Of a stretch of 16,234 nucleotides of DNA, positions 8,910-16,234 are shown piece after piece; position 1 is the first letter of the stretch, and each line of letters starts with the position of its first letter. This DNA comes from Bacteroidota bacterium (GTDB lineage Bacteria; Bacteroidota; Bacteroidia; Sphingobacteriales; Sphingobacteriaceae), in contig JABDBT010000058.1 in the NCBI GenBank assembly GCA_013288465.1, positions 1-16,234 on the forward strand. Direction: 5' to 3'. Under the pieces are notes generated by a model that was given only the letters and a program-made list of their open reading frames with translations, did no database searches and was not told where the DNA came from. The position numbers and the translations under genes are program-made.

Positions 8910-10508
8910 TTACTTCTTCCCATCAACCACCGGGCGGTTAGGAGCATTTAATAGGTCCCAGGCAGTATAAAATACCAACTGCGCGCGTTTAGCTAACATT
9001 GGGAAACCAATTTTGCTTACTTCATCACCGGGTTGATGGTAATCGGCATGTACACCGTTAAAATAGAAGATAATAGGTACGCCGTGTTTGGCAAAGTTAT
9101 AATGGTCTGAGCGCTCATAAAAGTGATTGTTATCGTTCAAATCATCATATTTATAGTCCAAAATAAGGTTGGTATAAGTTTTATTGGCCTTTTCGCTAAC
9201 ATTACGCAGATCAGTACTTAGCATACCCGAGCCAATTACATATACATAATTAGCAGAATCGGGTTTGCCGATGTATTCATAGCCTACACGACCTATCATA
9301 TCTATGTTCAAATCGGTAATAGTTCTTTCCAAAGGGATAACCGGATGATCGGTATAGTATTCTGAACCCAATAACCCTTTTTCTTCGCCTACGTTACTTA
9401 AAAACAAGATGCTTCTTTTAGGGCCGTGGCCGTTTTTTTTGGCTTGAGAGAAAGCCCTTGCAATTTCCATAATACCGGTAGTTCCCGAGCCGTCATCATC
9501 AGCGCCATTGTTTACCTTGTCTTTTGCATTTGGGTCACGCACCAGTCCAATATGGTCATAATGAGCAGAAATTACCAGCACTTCGTCTTTTAATTTCGGG
9601 TCGCTGCCGGGTAAAAAACCTAAAACGTCAACTGCTTTAACTGGCGCTTCTTCGGTTATGTATGAGGTTGAAATATCAGCCTTAATGGTTTGTGATTGTG
9701 GCATGCCACCTTGATCAATACCTGCTTTTAACTCAGCAATAGTTTTACCTGAGTTTTTAAGCAATATGTCCGCTGTTGCTGCCGGAATGTTAAAAGTAAC
9801 CGGGGTGATAACCGGCCCCTCAGGTTTTAGACCCATACGCGCGGCAGGTGCACCGCCACCACCCGGCCTTCTGCCGCCCTGACCGCCGGCAGCGCCGTTG
9901 TTTATGGCTACTGCAAAAACCATTAGTGGTTTTTTACTTAGAATATAGGCTGCGCGTTTACGGCTGCGCGGAGCGCTCCAATCTGATACCTTATCTGTTC
10001 CGGTAATTTTTGAAAGGCCGTTATTCATTGGCTCGCCGTTACTAATATACATTACCACTTTACCGGTAATGTCAACGCCTTTCAGGTCGTCATAGTTATC
10101 AGCGCCTATACCGTATCCAGTAAATACAATATCTTTTGCGTCGATAGTTTTATTACCGGCTCCATTTGCATTGAAATCTTTACCGCTGGTTAATGGCGTT
10201 CCGTTTACGGTGAACGAGGTTACCTTAAATGTAGAGTTAACAACAGGGACATCAAAAAAATACGAACCGTTGACAATAGGTTTCAAGCCCAATGATTTAA
10301 ATTCATCAGCAATATAATGCGCGGCTTTGTCGGCCCCCGGCTGACCGGTTTCGCGGCCTTCATATTCGTCAGAAGCGATAATGCTCAAATGTTTTCGCGC
10401 CAGGTCGGCGCTAATGATCTGGGCATACTTCATCGCTGTTGGATTTTGCTGCGCCCAGGCACCGGCCATAAAACCGGCTAAAGAAAGTGTTAGTAAAGTT
10501 TTTTTCAT
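8910..10508 (-). CDS. Secreted M28-family zinc peptidase with PA-like insert
   Basis: A 532-residue exported metallopeptidase of family M28 (aminopeptidase-like, two zinc ions). I chose the ATG at 10508, because it directly precedes a standard signal peptide (Lys-Lys, hydrophobic core, AWAQQ cleavage region near residue 19); an in-frame ATG at 10553 would bury that signal behind 15 residues. Zinc-site motifs are complete: ISAHYDHIG (His316), NGADDDGSGT (Asp near 338), NVGEEKG (Glu375/376), NIDMIGR (Asp403) and HADYHQPGDE (His491). Residues about 110-250 lie where a protease-associated domain is usually inserted. Within it is a Gly/Arg/Pro/Ala-rich stretch (about 206-224) that looks like a flexible loop. 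It probably acts in the periplasm or outside the cell on peptides. It is preceded by rpiB at 121 bases and followed by a repeat hairpin, so likely monocistronic. Confidence 0.92.
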   Translation of the reverse strand: MKKTLLTLSLAGFMAGAWAQQNPTAMKYAQIISADLARKHLSIIASDEYEGRETGQPGADKAAHYIADEFKSLGLKPIVNGSYFFDVPVVNSTFKVTSFTVNGTPLTSGKDFNANGAGNKTIDAKDIVFTGYGIGADNYDDLKGVDITGKVVMYISNGEPMNNGLSKITGTDKVSDWSAPRSRKRAAYILSKKPLMVFAVAINNGAAGGQGGRRPGGGGAPAARMGLKPEGPVITPVTFNIPAATADILLKNSGKTIAELKAGIDQGGMPQSQTIKADISTSYITEEAPVKAVDVLGFLPGSDPKLKDEVLVISAHYDHIGLVRDPNAKDKVNNGADDDGSGTTGIMEIARAFSQAKKNGHGPKRSILFLSNVGEEKGLLGSEYYTDHPVIPLERTITDLNIDMIGRVGYEYIGKPDSANYVYVIGSGMLSTDLRNVSEKANKTYTNLILDYKYDDLNDNNHFYERSDHYNFAKHGVPIIFYFNGVHADYHQPGDEVSKIGFPMLAKRAQLVFYTAWDLLNAPNRPVVDGKK

Positions 10509-10629
10509 TTTTGTTGAGATTAGGAAAAATGAAAAATAAGGAATAGTTAGCAAGGATTATTAAATATAGCCAATATTTTACAGGAAAATAAAAGACCTTT
10601 TAGCTTTCGGCTTTATCCTTTAACCCCTC

Positions 10630-11067
10630 TCAACAAGCCATTTTATTAACCCGGTTAGCGTGGCGGCCACCTTCAAAATCGGTAGTTAAAAAAGTGGCGA
10701 CTATTTTTTCAGCCTCTTCAACAGTAATAAAACGGGCGGGGATACATACAATATTGGCGTTATTATGGCTGCGGGCCAATACGGCAAGTTCTTCGTTCCA
10801 GCAAATAGCAGCGCGTATGCCCTGATGCTTGTTGGCGGTGATGGCTACGCCATTTGCACTGCCGCAAACTAGTATGCCAAAATCAAATTCGCCGCTTTCA
10901 ACAGCTGTGGCAACGGGGTGCGCAAAGTCGGGATAGTCAACAGATGCTGCCGAATAGGTGCCGAAGTCTTTTACCTCATTTGTTGCCGATACAGCTGTTA
11001 TCAATGCCTGTTTATAATCAAAGCCAGCATGGTCAGCGCCAATAGCAATTTTTAGTCCCTTTTTCAT
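10630..11067 (-). CDS. rpiB: Ribose-5-phosphate isomerase B
   Basis: RpiB interconverts ribulose 5-phosphate and ribose 5-phosphate in the non-oxidative pentose phosphate pathway. The protein is 145 residues, the usual length. Conserved features include IGADHAGF near the N-terminus, VCGSANGVAITANK (with the catalytic Cys and the anion hole), GIRAA, and HNNANIVCIPARF near the C-terminus. I use the ATG at 11067 instead of an in-frame TTG six bases earlier, because ATG followed by MKKGLKIAIG matches typical family starts. It lies 91 bases downstream of tatC, with a good -7 box in between, so it probably has its own promoter. It could in principle be a LacA/LacB-type isomerase of the same family, but a lone copy without galactose genes favours RpiB. 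Confidence 0.94.
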   Translation of the reverse strand: MKKGLKIAIGADHAGFDYKQALITAVSATNEVKDFGTYSAASVDYPDFAHPVATAVESGEFDFGILVCGSANGVAITANKHQGIRAAICWNEELAVLARSHNNANIVCIPARFITVEEAEKIVATFLTTDFEGGRHANRVNKMAC

Positions 11068-11094
11068 AACCAATTTTTATATGGAATATGGGGC

Positions 11095-11102
11095 CAAAGA
11101 TA
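11095..11102 (-). promoter_or_regulatory. Candidate -7 box for rpiB
   Basis: TATCTTTG on the minus strand (11102-11095) is a full match to TAnnTTTG and identical to the box before the SprT-like gene. It sits 27 bases upstream of the rpiB ATG. No TTTG-like -33 element is found at 19 bases. Confidence 0.4.
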
Positions 11103-11158
11103 AAAACTTTGTGAGAAGGAATTTGGAATGTTCGATATTATTTGAACGCGCTTAGCAC

Positions 11159-12028
11159 TTAAGAAGCCATAAGGTCTTCATGCGCTTTCAAACGTTTCTT
11201 TTCCACAACGGAAGCTACCATAATACCAACCTCATACAGTATAAACAGCGGAACGGTTGCAATGGTAGTTGTTAAAATATCAGGTGATGGAGAAATGATC
11301 GCGCCAACTATCATAATTATCACAATAGCATAACGGCGTGTTTTACGCATAAACGTTGCGGTTAATAAGCCTATACTTGCCAGGATATAAATAAAGATAG
11401 GCAGCTCAAACACGATGCCGGTTATAAGGGTTACGGTAGAAAGGATAGAAAGGTAAGAACCTACAGTAAATGTATTATGGATATCAGGACTAACACTGTA
11501 ATCAGCTAAAAAAGCAATAGATTCAGGAGCCAGGATATAATAACCAAATAATATGCCTACTACAAATAATGCAGAGGCATAAAAAACAAAACCACTTGCG
11601 GCTTTTATTTCTTTTTCATGCAACGCCGGTTTTATAAAACGCCATAGCTCCCATAAAATGTATGGGATAGCGCATATAATACCTATCATTATTGATGAAT
11701 TAAGCTGCAGTAAAAACTGATCGCCCACCCCGGTACTTATTAAAGTAGCATTTATTTTAGTTACACAAAAGCCATCAGCGTGAAAATAGTCGCCTATTCG
11801 GCACATCATCCTAAAAGTCCAGAATGTATTGGGGTGGAACGGCCCCATGATGACGCCGTTATAGATAAGTGAGAATTTCCAAAAGGCGATAACACTAAAT
11901 ACAACAACAGCAAGCGCCGATCGCATTAAATGCCAGCGTAGGGCTTCCAGGTGCCCAAAAAATGACATCTCCGACTCCAGGCTTTTACCCTTATTCTTTA
12001 TCGCTTTTACTATCCTGTTATCACTCAT
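11159..12028 (-). CDS. tatC: Sec-independent protein translocase TatC
   Basis: TatC is the membrane receptor subunit of the twin-arginine pathway, which exports folded proteins. The 289-residue protein has the N-terminal FFGHLEALR motif (23-31), matching the family's HLxELR, and six predicted membrane segments. LWELWRFIKPAL (125-136) includes the conserved cytoplasmic Glu equivalent to E. coli Glu103, and ISPSPD (245-250) precedes the last helices. The first periplasmic loop (about 55-105) is longer than in E. coli TatC and contains two cysteines (76 and 88) that could form a disulfide. TatA/TatB are not in the window. It starts 56 bases after accC with no evident promoter between them, so it may be co-transcribed with accC. 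Confidence 0.95.
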   Translation of the reverse strand: MSDNRIVKAIKNKGKSLESEMSFFGHLEALRWHLMRSALAVVVFSVIAFWKFSLIYNGVIMGPFHPNTFWTFRMMCRIGDYFHADGFCVTKINATLISTGVGDQFLLQLNSSIMIGIICAIPYILWELWRFIKPALHEKEIKAASGFVFYASALFVVGILFGYYILAPESIAFLADYSVSPDIHNTFTVGSYLSILSTVTLITGIVFELPIFIYILASIGLLTATFMRKTRRYAIVIIMIVGAIISPSPDILTTTIATVPLFILYEVGIMVASVVEKKRLKAHEDLMAS

Positions 12029-12084
12029 TGTTGAAAATATGCCGGTAATTAACTACTGGAATGTTGCTTGCTTTTTAATATCCG

Positions 12085-13425
12085 TTATTCGCTGTAGTCA
12101 AACGTTTCCATAAACTTGGTGGTAAAATTACCTGCGCGGAAGTTAGGGTCCTGCAACAATTTTAAATGGAAAGGTATGGTTGTTTTTACGCCTTCAATAA
12201 CAAATTCGCTTAGCGCGCGTTCCATCGTTGCTAAAGCTTCGTCGCGGGTCTGAGCCATACATATCACCTTGGCTATCATTGAATCATAGTTAGGCGGTAT
12301 GGTGTAGCCGGCGTAAACATGGGTATCTATACGTACTCCATGGCCACCCGGCGAGTGGAAGTTAGTGATAGTGCCCGGCGACGGACGGAAATTATTAAAA
12401 GGGTCTTCGGCATTTATGCGGCACTCTATTGCGTGCAGCATGGGTTCATAATTTTTACCGGAGATAGGTATGCCTGCCGCTACTTTTATCTGTTCTTTGA
12501 TGAGGTCGAAGTTAATTACTTCTTCGGTTACGGGATGCTCTACCTGTATGCGGGTATTCATCTCCATAAAGTAAAAGTTGCGGTCTTTATCAACCAAAAA
12601 CTCCACTGTTCCGGCACCTTCGTATTTCACAGCTTTTGCACCTTTTATGGCAGCTTCGCCCATTTTTTTACGCAGTTTTTCTGTCATAAATGGCGAAGGA
12701 GATTCTTCCACTAATTTTTGGTGACGGCGCTGTATAGAGCAATCGCGTTCAGACAAATGGCAAACTTTGCCATATTGGTCGCCCACTACCTGTATTTCAA
12801 TGTGGCGCGGGTCCTGAACATATTTCTCCAGGTACATGCCATCATTGCCAAAGGCTGCGCCCGATTCGGCACGCGCCGAATCCCATGCGTTTTCAAACTC
12901 TTCATCTTTCCAAACAATACGCATGCCCCTGCCGCCACCGCCGGCAGTAGCCTTTAGTATAACCGGGTAGCCTATTTTTTTGGCAATATCAATGCCTTGT
13001 TTTACACTTTGCAGCAAACCTTCCGAACCGGGCACAATTGGTACGCCGGCCTTTTTCATGGTTTCTTTGGCCGAAGCCTTATCACCCATTGAATTGATCT
13101 GGGCTGCCGTAGCGCCAATAAATTTGATACCATATTCAGCGCAAATACCCGAAAATTTAGCATTTTCAGATAAGAAGCCATAACCGGGATGTATAGCATC
13201 GGCATTGGTCAGCTCGGCTGCTGATATGATATTAGGAATATTTAAATAAGAATCTTTACTTGGGGGAGGGCCGATACAAACCGCCTCATCTGCAAAACGC
13301 ACATGCAGGCTATCACGATCGGCAGTAGAATATACCGCTACTGTTTTAATGCCCATTTCTTTACAGGTGCGAATAATTCGCAGGGCTATTTCACCACGGT
13401 TAGCTATCAGTATTTTTTTAAACAT
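12085..13425 (-). CDS. accC: Acetyl-CoA carboxylase, biotin carboxylase subunit
   Basis: AccC carboxylates the biotin on AccB using ATP and bicarbonate, the first half-reaction of malonyl-CoA synthesis. The protein has 446 residues, the normal length for a stand-alone subunit. ATP-grasp features are intact: Lys158, the glycine-rich loop GGGGRGM (162-168), [10 protein letters not shown] (207-216), CSIQRRHQK (229-237), and [16 protein letters not shown] (286-301) with Glu288, Asn290 and Arg292, which match the E. coli numbering. It follows accB after an 87-base gap filled by a repeat hairpin, and the pair is the normal accBC arrangement. The other half, AccA/AccD, is not here. A propionyl-CoA carboxylase alpha subunit would be longer and carry a biotin domain, so AccC is the better call. 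Confidence 0.96.
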   Translation of the reverse strand: MFKKILIANRGEIALRIIRTCKEMGIKTVAVYSTADRDSLHVRFADEAVCIGPPPSKDSYLNIPNIISAAELTNADAIHPGYGFLSENAKFSGICAEYGIKFIGATAAQINSMGDKASAKETMKKAGVPIVPGSEGLLQSVKQGIDIAKKIGYPVILKATAGGGGRGMRIVWKDEEFENAWDSARAESGAAFGNDGMYLEKYVQDPRHIEIQVVGDQYGKVCHLSERDCSIQRRHQKLVEESPSPFMTEKLRKKMGEAAIKGAKAVKYEGAGTVEFLVDKDRNFYFMEMNTRIQVEHPVTEEVINFDLIKEQIKVAAGIPISGKNYEPMLHAIECRINAEDPFNNFRPSPGTITNFHSPGGHGVRIDTHVYAGYTIPPNYDSMIAKVICMAQTRDEALATMERALSEFVIEGVKTTIPFHLKLLQDPNFRAGNFTTKFMETFDYSE

Positions 13426-13437
13426 CGTTTAGTTTTT

Positions 13438-13507
13438 TGATTTCACTGATTAGATTTTGATTACACAGATAAATCAGTGTAATCCTCTCAAAAAATCGGT
13501 GTAATCA
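13438..13507. repeat. GATTACAC-type inverted repeat in the accB-accC gap
   Basis: The core stem is GATTACAC (13459-13466) with GTGTAATC (13477-13484), extended inward by GAT/ATC across an A-A mismatch. An outer pair, TGATTTCACTGATT (13438-13451) against AATCGGTGTAATCA (13494-13507), matches at 12 of 14 positions and repeats the same GATTACAC-like unit. The hairpin starts 5 bases after the accB stop and ends 12 bases before the accC start, filling the gap. Similar GATTACAC-like intergenic repeats occur in many Bacteroidota genomes, as I recall. Confidence 0.7.
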
Positions 13508-13512
13508 TATAA

Positions 13513-13980
13513 TTAAATAGGTTCTACCAAAAACAACGGCTGGTCATACTCAACCGGCGAAGCGTTATCAACCAGTATTTTCACAATACGGCCCGAAACT
13601 TCTGATTCAATTTCATTGAAAAGTTTCATGGCTTCAATTATACAAACTACCGTGCCGGGTTTAACCTCGTCGCCTACGTTAACATAAAGCGGTTTATCGG
13701 GTGTTGAAGAACGATAGAATGTGCCTATCATAGGTGATTTTATGGTCAGATAATTTGTAGCGGCAGCGGCAGGTTCAGCTGTAACCGGCGTGGCAATAGC
13801 TCCCACAGGGGCTGCTACCGGCGCTGCAACAGCAATATGTTGCTGAACTGGCATGGCTGTATGTACAACGGCCTCGTTGGTTTTTATCGTGATTTTAAAA
13901 TCTTTCTGTTCTATTGAAACCTCATTAACTCCTGATTTGGAGACAAAGCGAATAAGATCCTGAATTTGTTTAATATCCAT
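13513..13980 (-). CDS. accB: Biotin carboxyl carrier protein of acetyl-CoA carboxylase
   Basis: AccB carries the biotin that shuttles carboxyl groups from AccC to the carboxyltransferase. The protein has 155 residues: an N-terminal helical region (1-37), an Ala/Pro/Val-rich flexible linker (about 38-75), and a C-terminal biotinyl domain (about 78-155). The biotinylation motif is EAMKLFNEIE with Lys119. A Leu follows the Lys, as in many AccB proteins that have EAMKLF where E. coli has EAMKMM. It lies 221 bases downstream of fabH, the gap being occupied by an octamer repeat hairpin, and upstream of accC. No Shine-Dalgarno and no TAnnTTTG box are visible before its ATG, so it may rely on read-through from the rpmF-plsX-fabH transcript. 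Confidence 0.95.
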   Translation of the reverse strand: MDIKQIQDLIRFVSKSGVNEVSIEQKDFKITIKTNEAVVHTAMPVQQHIAVAAPVAAPVGAIATPVTAEPAAAATNYLTIKSPMIGTFYRSSTPDKPLYVNVGDEVKPGTVVCIIEAMKLFNEIESEVSGRIVKILVDNASPVEYDQPLFLVEPI

Positions 13981-14029
13981 ACGTTGGGTTATTGGTTTTG
14001 GATAAAGTTTTTATCTAAGTTATTGGTTA

Positions 14030-14199
14030 ATGTGCAGATGTGCAAATATGCGAATGTGCAGATATGCAAATGTGCAGATGTTTTTATTAAATTAAATATT
14101 TTTTATTGTAATTAAACAACTATTATTTGATAATGTTCAGATTTGGTTTGCCGGCACGTAAAATCATTTGCATATCTGCACATCCACGCATTTGCACAT
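14030..14199. repeat. Two inverted arrays of an 8-bp unit (fabH-accB gap)
   Basis: Left array: six consecutive octamers of the form AT(G/A)TGC(A/G)(A/G) at 14030-14077, plus ATG. Right array: on the opposite strand, four octamers at 14199-14168 (one, ATGCGTGG, diverged), plus CAT at 14165-14167. The arms 14038-14072 and 14165-14199 pair at 31 of 35 positions and include a perfect 19-bp stretch, ATGTGCAGATATGCAAATG. The 92-base AT-rich spacer (14073-14164) holds nothing I recognise. The right array starts 2 bases after the fabH stop. The structure could form a long RNA hairpin between fabH and accB. Confidence 0.8.
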
Positions 14200-14201
14200 T
14201 T

Positions 14202-15191
14202 TTAATAGGCCCATTTCAAATAAATAGACCCCCAGGTAAACCCGCCGCCAAATGCTGCCAATATTAAATTGTCGCCCTTTTTAAATTTACTTTCCCATTC
14301 CCATAAACACAGGGGGATAGTAGCATTGGTGGTATTACCATACCGCTCAATGTTTACGATAACCTTATCTTCGCTAACACCGGTACGTGCCGCTGTAGCA
14401 TCAATAATGCGTTTATTGGCCTGGTGAGGCACTAACCATGCAATATCATCTGCCTGCAGGTTGTTGCGTTCCATAACCTCGGCAGCAACATCGGCCATAT
14501 TGGTAACGGCAAATTTAAATACCGATTTACCTTCCTGGTAAGCGTAATGCTCGCGGGCATCTATGGTTTCGTGAGTTGCCGGTTTCATTGAACCGCCTGC
14601 CTTCATGTGTAAAAATGGAATGCCGGCACCATCGCTTTTCGATATTGAATCAAGAATTCCGTAGCCTTCAGTATTAGGTTCAAGCAAAGCACATCCTGCG
14701 CCATCGCCAAAAATAATACAGGTTGCGCGGTCCTGATAATCAACTATCGACGACATTTTATCAGCGCCAACAACCAATACTTTTTTGTGTTTACCGGTTT
14801 CAATAAACTGCGCGCCGGTTGAAAGGCCGAATAAAAAGCCCGAACAGGCTGCCTGCAAATCAAAGCCCCAGGCGTTTACCGCTCCAATTTTATGCGCGAA
14901 TAAGTTAGCCGTAGCCGGGAAAGGCATATCGGGTGTAGTGGTGCAAAAAACGATCAGGTCAATTTCGTCAGCGCCGACGCCCCGTTTTTTTAACAAGTCT
15001 AAGGCAGCCGGTACAGCAAGGTCTGATGTGCCCAAACCTTCGCCTTTTAATATTCTCCGCTCTTTAATACCTGTCCGGGTAGTTATCCACTCATCGTTGG
15101 TATCTACCAGGTGCGACAACTCATCGTTAGTGAGTATGTACTCCGGTGCGTAACCGCTTACAGCGGTAATAGCGGCATGAATTTTACCCAT
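14202..15191 (-). CDS. fabH: 3-oxoacyl-ACP synthase III
   Basis: FabH condenses an acyl-CoA primer with malonyl-ACP, the first step of type II fatty acid synthesis; in branched-chain-fatty-acid producers the primer can be iso or anteiso acyl-CoA. The protein is 329 residues, the usual size. The catalytic triad is present: Cys116 in AACSGF, His256 in VPHQANKRI and Asn286 in YGNTTNATIP. The N-terminus (MGKIHAAITAVSGYAPE) matches typical family starts. It begins 4 bases after plsX, so the two are translated from one transcript. A fused E1 enzyme of possible branched-chain specificity is encoded about 8 kb away and could supply primers, but that link is speculative. Confidence 0.96.
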   Translation of the reverse strand: MGKIHAAITAVSGYAPEYILTNDELSHLVDTNDEWITTRTGIKERRILKGEGLGTSDLAVPAALDLLKKRGVGADEIDLIVFCTTTPDMPFPATANLFAHKIGAVNAWGFDLQAACSGFLFGLSTGAQFIETGKHKKVLVVGADKMSSIVDYQDRATCIIFGDGAGCALLEPNTEGYGILDSISKSDGAGIPFLHMKAGGSMKPATHETIDAREHYAYQEGKSVFKFAVTNMADVAAEVMERNNLQADDIAWLVPHQANKRIIDATAARTGVSEDKVIVNIERYGNTTNATIPLCLWEWESKFKKGDNLILAAFGGGFTWGSIYLKWAY

Positions 15192-15195
15192 AGTT

Positions 15196-16140
15196 TTAAT
15201 TAGTTTCTTGAAAAGCCTGCTTTATTTTATCAACCAGGTTGGTTTCAATCATATTTTTTGATAAAAGCACCATGTTTTTTATAGCCTCGGGATTTGAAAT
15301 ACCGTGGCCTACAACAACAGGCGCATTTATGCCCAATATAGGGCTGCCCCCATATTGCTCATAGTTAAATTTGTTAAAAAACTCGTCCTTTACCCCCTTT
15401 TTAAGGGTGATCACATAAAATGATTCAGCAAGTTTCAGTATAATATTGCCGGTAAAACCGTCGCAAACAAATACATCGGCCAGGTCTGAGAATAAGTCGC
15501 GCCCCTCCACATTACCAACAAAGTTAAATTGACCGGCTTCTTTCATCAGCGGGTAGGCAGCCTGGCAAAGTAAATTACCTTTTTCTTCCTCTTCGCCAAT
15601 ATTGACCAAGCTAACGCGGGGATTTTTTATATCGTAGATAAACTCGGCAAACAAACTGCCAAGCAAGCCAAACTGTACTAAATTATCGGGCTTGCAGTCG
15701 GCATTGGCGCCTACATCCAACAAAATACCCAAACCGCCTTTCAGTTTGGGTACAATAGTAGTAATTGCCGGCCTTGAAATGCCGGGTATAGTTTTAACGC
15801 TGAACATAGCGCCAACCAGCATAGCCCCGGTATTTCCTGCCGATGAAAAAGCATCAATTTGCCCTTCCTTCAGCATTTGGTAACCTACACTTATACTTGA
15901 GTCGGGTTTTTGAACAATGGCTTTAGTAGGATGTTCGCCCATACCAATAACCTCGGTTGTGTGTACAAACTCGAAATGATCGGGATCATGGCCGTTATCC
16001 GTTATTATTTTAACAGCGGCTTCTTTATCTCCAATGAGTACCAGCTTTGATCCGGGAATTTCCTTATAAGCCAAAATTGCCCCTAAAACTGTTGCTTTGG
16101 GAGCAAAATCACCGCCCATAATATCTAAGCCAATTTTCAT
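15196..16140 (-). CDS. plsX: Phosphate acyltransferase PlsX
   Basis: PlsX makes acyl-phosphate from acyl-ACP, the substrate of PlsY for lysophosphatidic acid synthesis; it is a peripheral membrane enzyme. The 314-residue protein has the family's N-terminal DIMGGDFAP (6-14), EHPTKAIVQKPDSS, SAGNTGAMLVGAM, LLDVGANADCKP and VCDGFTGNIILK motifs in order. Length is slightly shorter than the E. coli enzyme and usual for Bacteroidota. It lies 13 bases downstream of rpmF and 4 bases upstream of fabH, the classical rpmF-plsX-fabH arrangement. All conserved motifs look intact. Confidence 0.96.
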   Translation of the reverse strand: MKIGLDIMGGDFAPKATVLGAILAYKEIPGSKLVLIGDKEAAVKIITDNGHDPDHFEFVHTTEVIGMGEHPTKAIVQKPDSSISVGYQMLKEGQIDAFSSAGNTGAMLVGAMFSVKTIPGISRPAITTIVPKLKGGLGILLDVGANADCKPDNLVQFGLLGSLFAEFIYDIKNPRVSLVNIGEEEEKGNLLCQAAYPLMKEAGQFNFVGNVEGRDLFSDLADVFVCDGFTGNIILKLAESFYVITLKKGVKDEFFNKFNYEQYGGSPILGINAPVVVGHGISNPEAIKNMVLLSKNMIETNLVDKIKQAFQETN

Positions 16141-16153
16141 TGCAGAAAATTAG

Positions 16154-16234
16154 TTAAGCTACGGCTGCTTTTTCAATCAGCAACTTACCGTTGTAGTAAA
16201 CATTACCATCAACTGTATAAGCCCTGTGGGGCAA
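16154..16234 (-). CDS. rpmF: 50S ribosomal protein L32, C-terminal end (5' end outside window)
   Basis: The last 26 codons of a minus-strand gene, ending in TAA at 16154-16156, are visible at the window edge. They encode LPHRAYTVDG, then NVYYNGKLLIEKAAVA, which fits the C-terminus of Bacteroidota L32, where LPHR is the conserved motif. The position directly before plsX (13 bases) is the usual place for rpmF. The N-terminal part, with the basic RNA-binding stretch, lies outside the window, so the call rests on a short match plus strong context. Confidence 0.85.
   Translation of the reverse strand: MPHRAYTVDGNVYYNGKLLIEKAAVA

Noticed and set aside
10509..10553. Upstream ATG at 10553 for the M28 peptidase
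   Set aside because: It would place 15 residues before a standard signal peptide that starts at the ATG at 10508.
10588..10599. AAAAGACCTTTT palindrome as a terminator after rpiB
   Set aside because: There is essentially no loop and the stem is very AT-rich; chance in AT-rich sequence is as likely.
11068..11073. TTG at 11073 as the rpiB start
   Set aside because: An ATG two codons later gives the usual RpiB N-terminus.
14030..14199. CRISPR array
   Set aside because: The units are 8 bp, contiguous without spacers, and the second set is inverted.

Overview
The window reads as a piece of chromosome from a Bacteroidota bacterium, most likely of the Sphingobacteriaceae (Mucilaginibacter/Pedobacter type). 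I base this on protein style, on the order rpmF-plsX-fabH-accB-accC, on an E1 alpha/beta fused 2-oxoacid dehydrogenase, on several TAnnTTTG-type -7 boxes with little or no Shine-Dalgarno sequence, and on palindromic intergenic repeats. No search was run, so the taxon is an inference. There is no sign of phage, plasmid, transposase, CRISPR, tRNA or rRNA.

Layout. Bases 1-1719 (+) hold the C-terminal part of the ferrous iron transporter FeoB, cut by the window edge. Tail to tail with it, stop codons one base apart, is a DUF4143-type AAA ATPase (1721-2845, -). A divergent promoter region (2846-3017) leads to a SprT-like zinc metalloprotein (3018-3629, +), which converges on a secreted M20 amidohydrolase (3700-5007, -). 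From there to the end all genes are on the minus strand. In transcription order (right to left) they are: rpmF (partial), plsX, fabH, accB, accC, tatC, rpiB, a secreted M28 peptidase, lutB, the fused E1 enzyme, and the M20 hydrolase.

How the genes work together. The rpmF-plsX-fabH-accB-accC block is the fatty-acid and phospholipid initiation cluster: AccB/AccC start malonyl-CoA synthesis, FabH does the first condensation, PlsX makes acyl-phosphate for phosphatidic acid, and RpmF is ribosomal protein L32. TatC (folded-protein export) and RpiB (pentose phosphate pathway) follow. LutB (lactate oxidation) and the E1 fusion (oxidative decarboxylation of a 2-oxoacid, giving acyl-CoA with E2/E3 encoded elsewhere) are metabolically adjacent. 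The two exported hydrolases are probably periplasmic peptide or amide scavengers.

The genes are ordinary; the gaps are the unusual part. Four intergenic gaps hold large inverted repeats: a roughly 157-bp near-perfect palindrome upstream of the E1 gene (7122-7278), and three hairpins built from short units (8784-8909, 13438-13507, 14030-14199). Each of these three starts within a few bases of the upstream gene's stop codon and uses a different unit; the clearest is an 8-bp unit repeated six times in one arm and four times inverted in the other. I found no convincing new multi-gene system.
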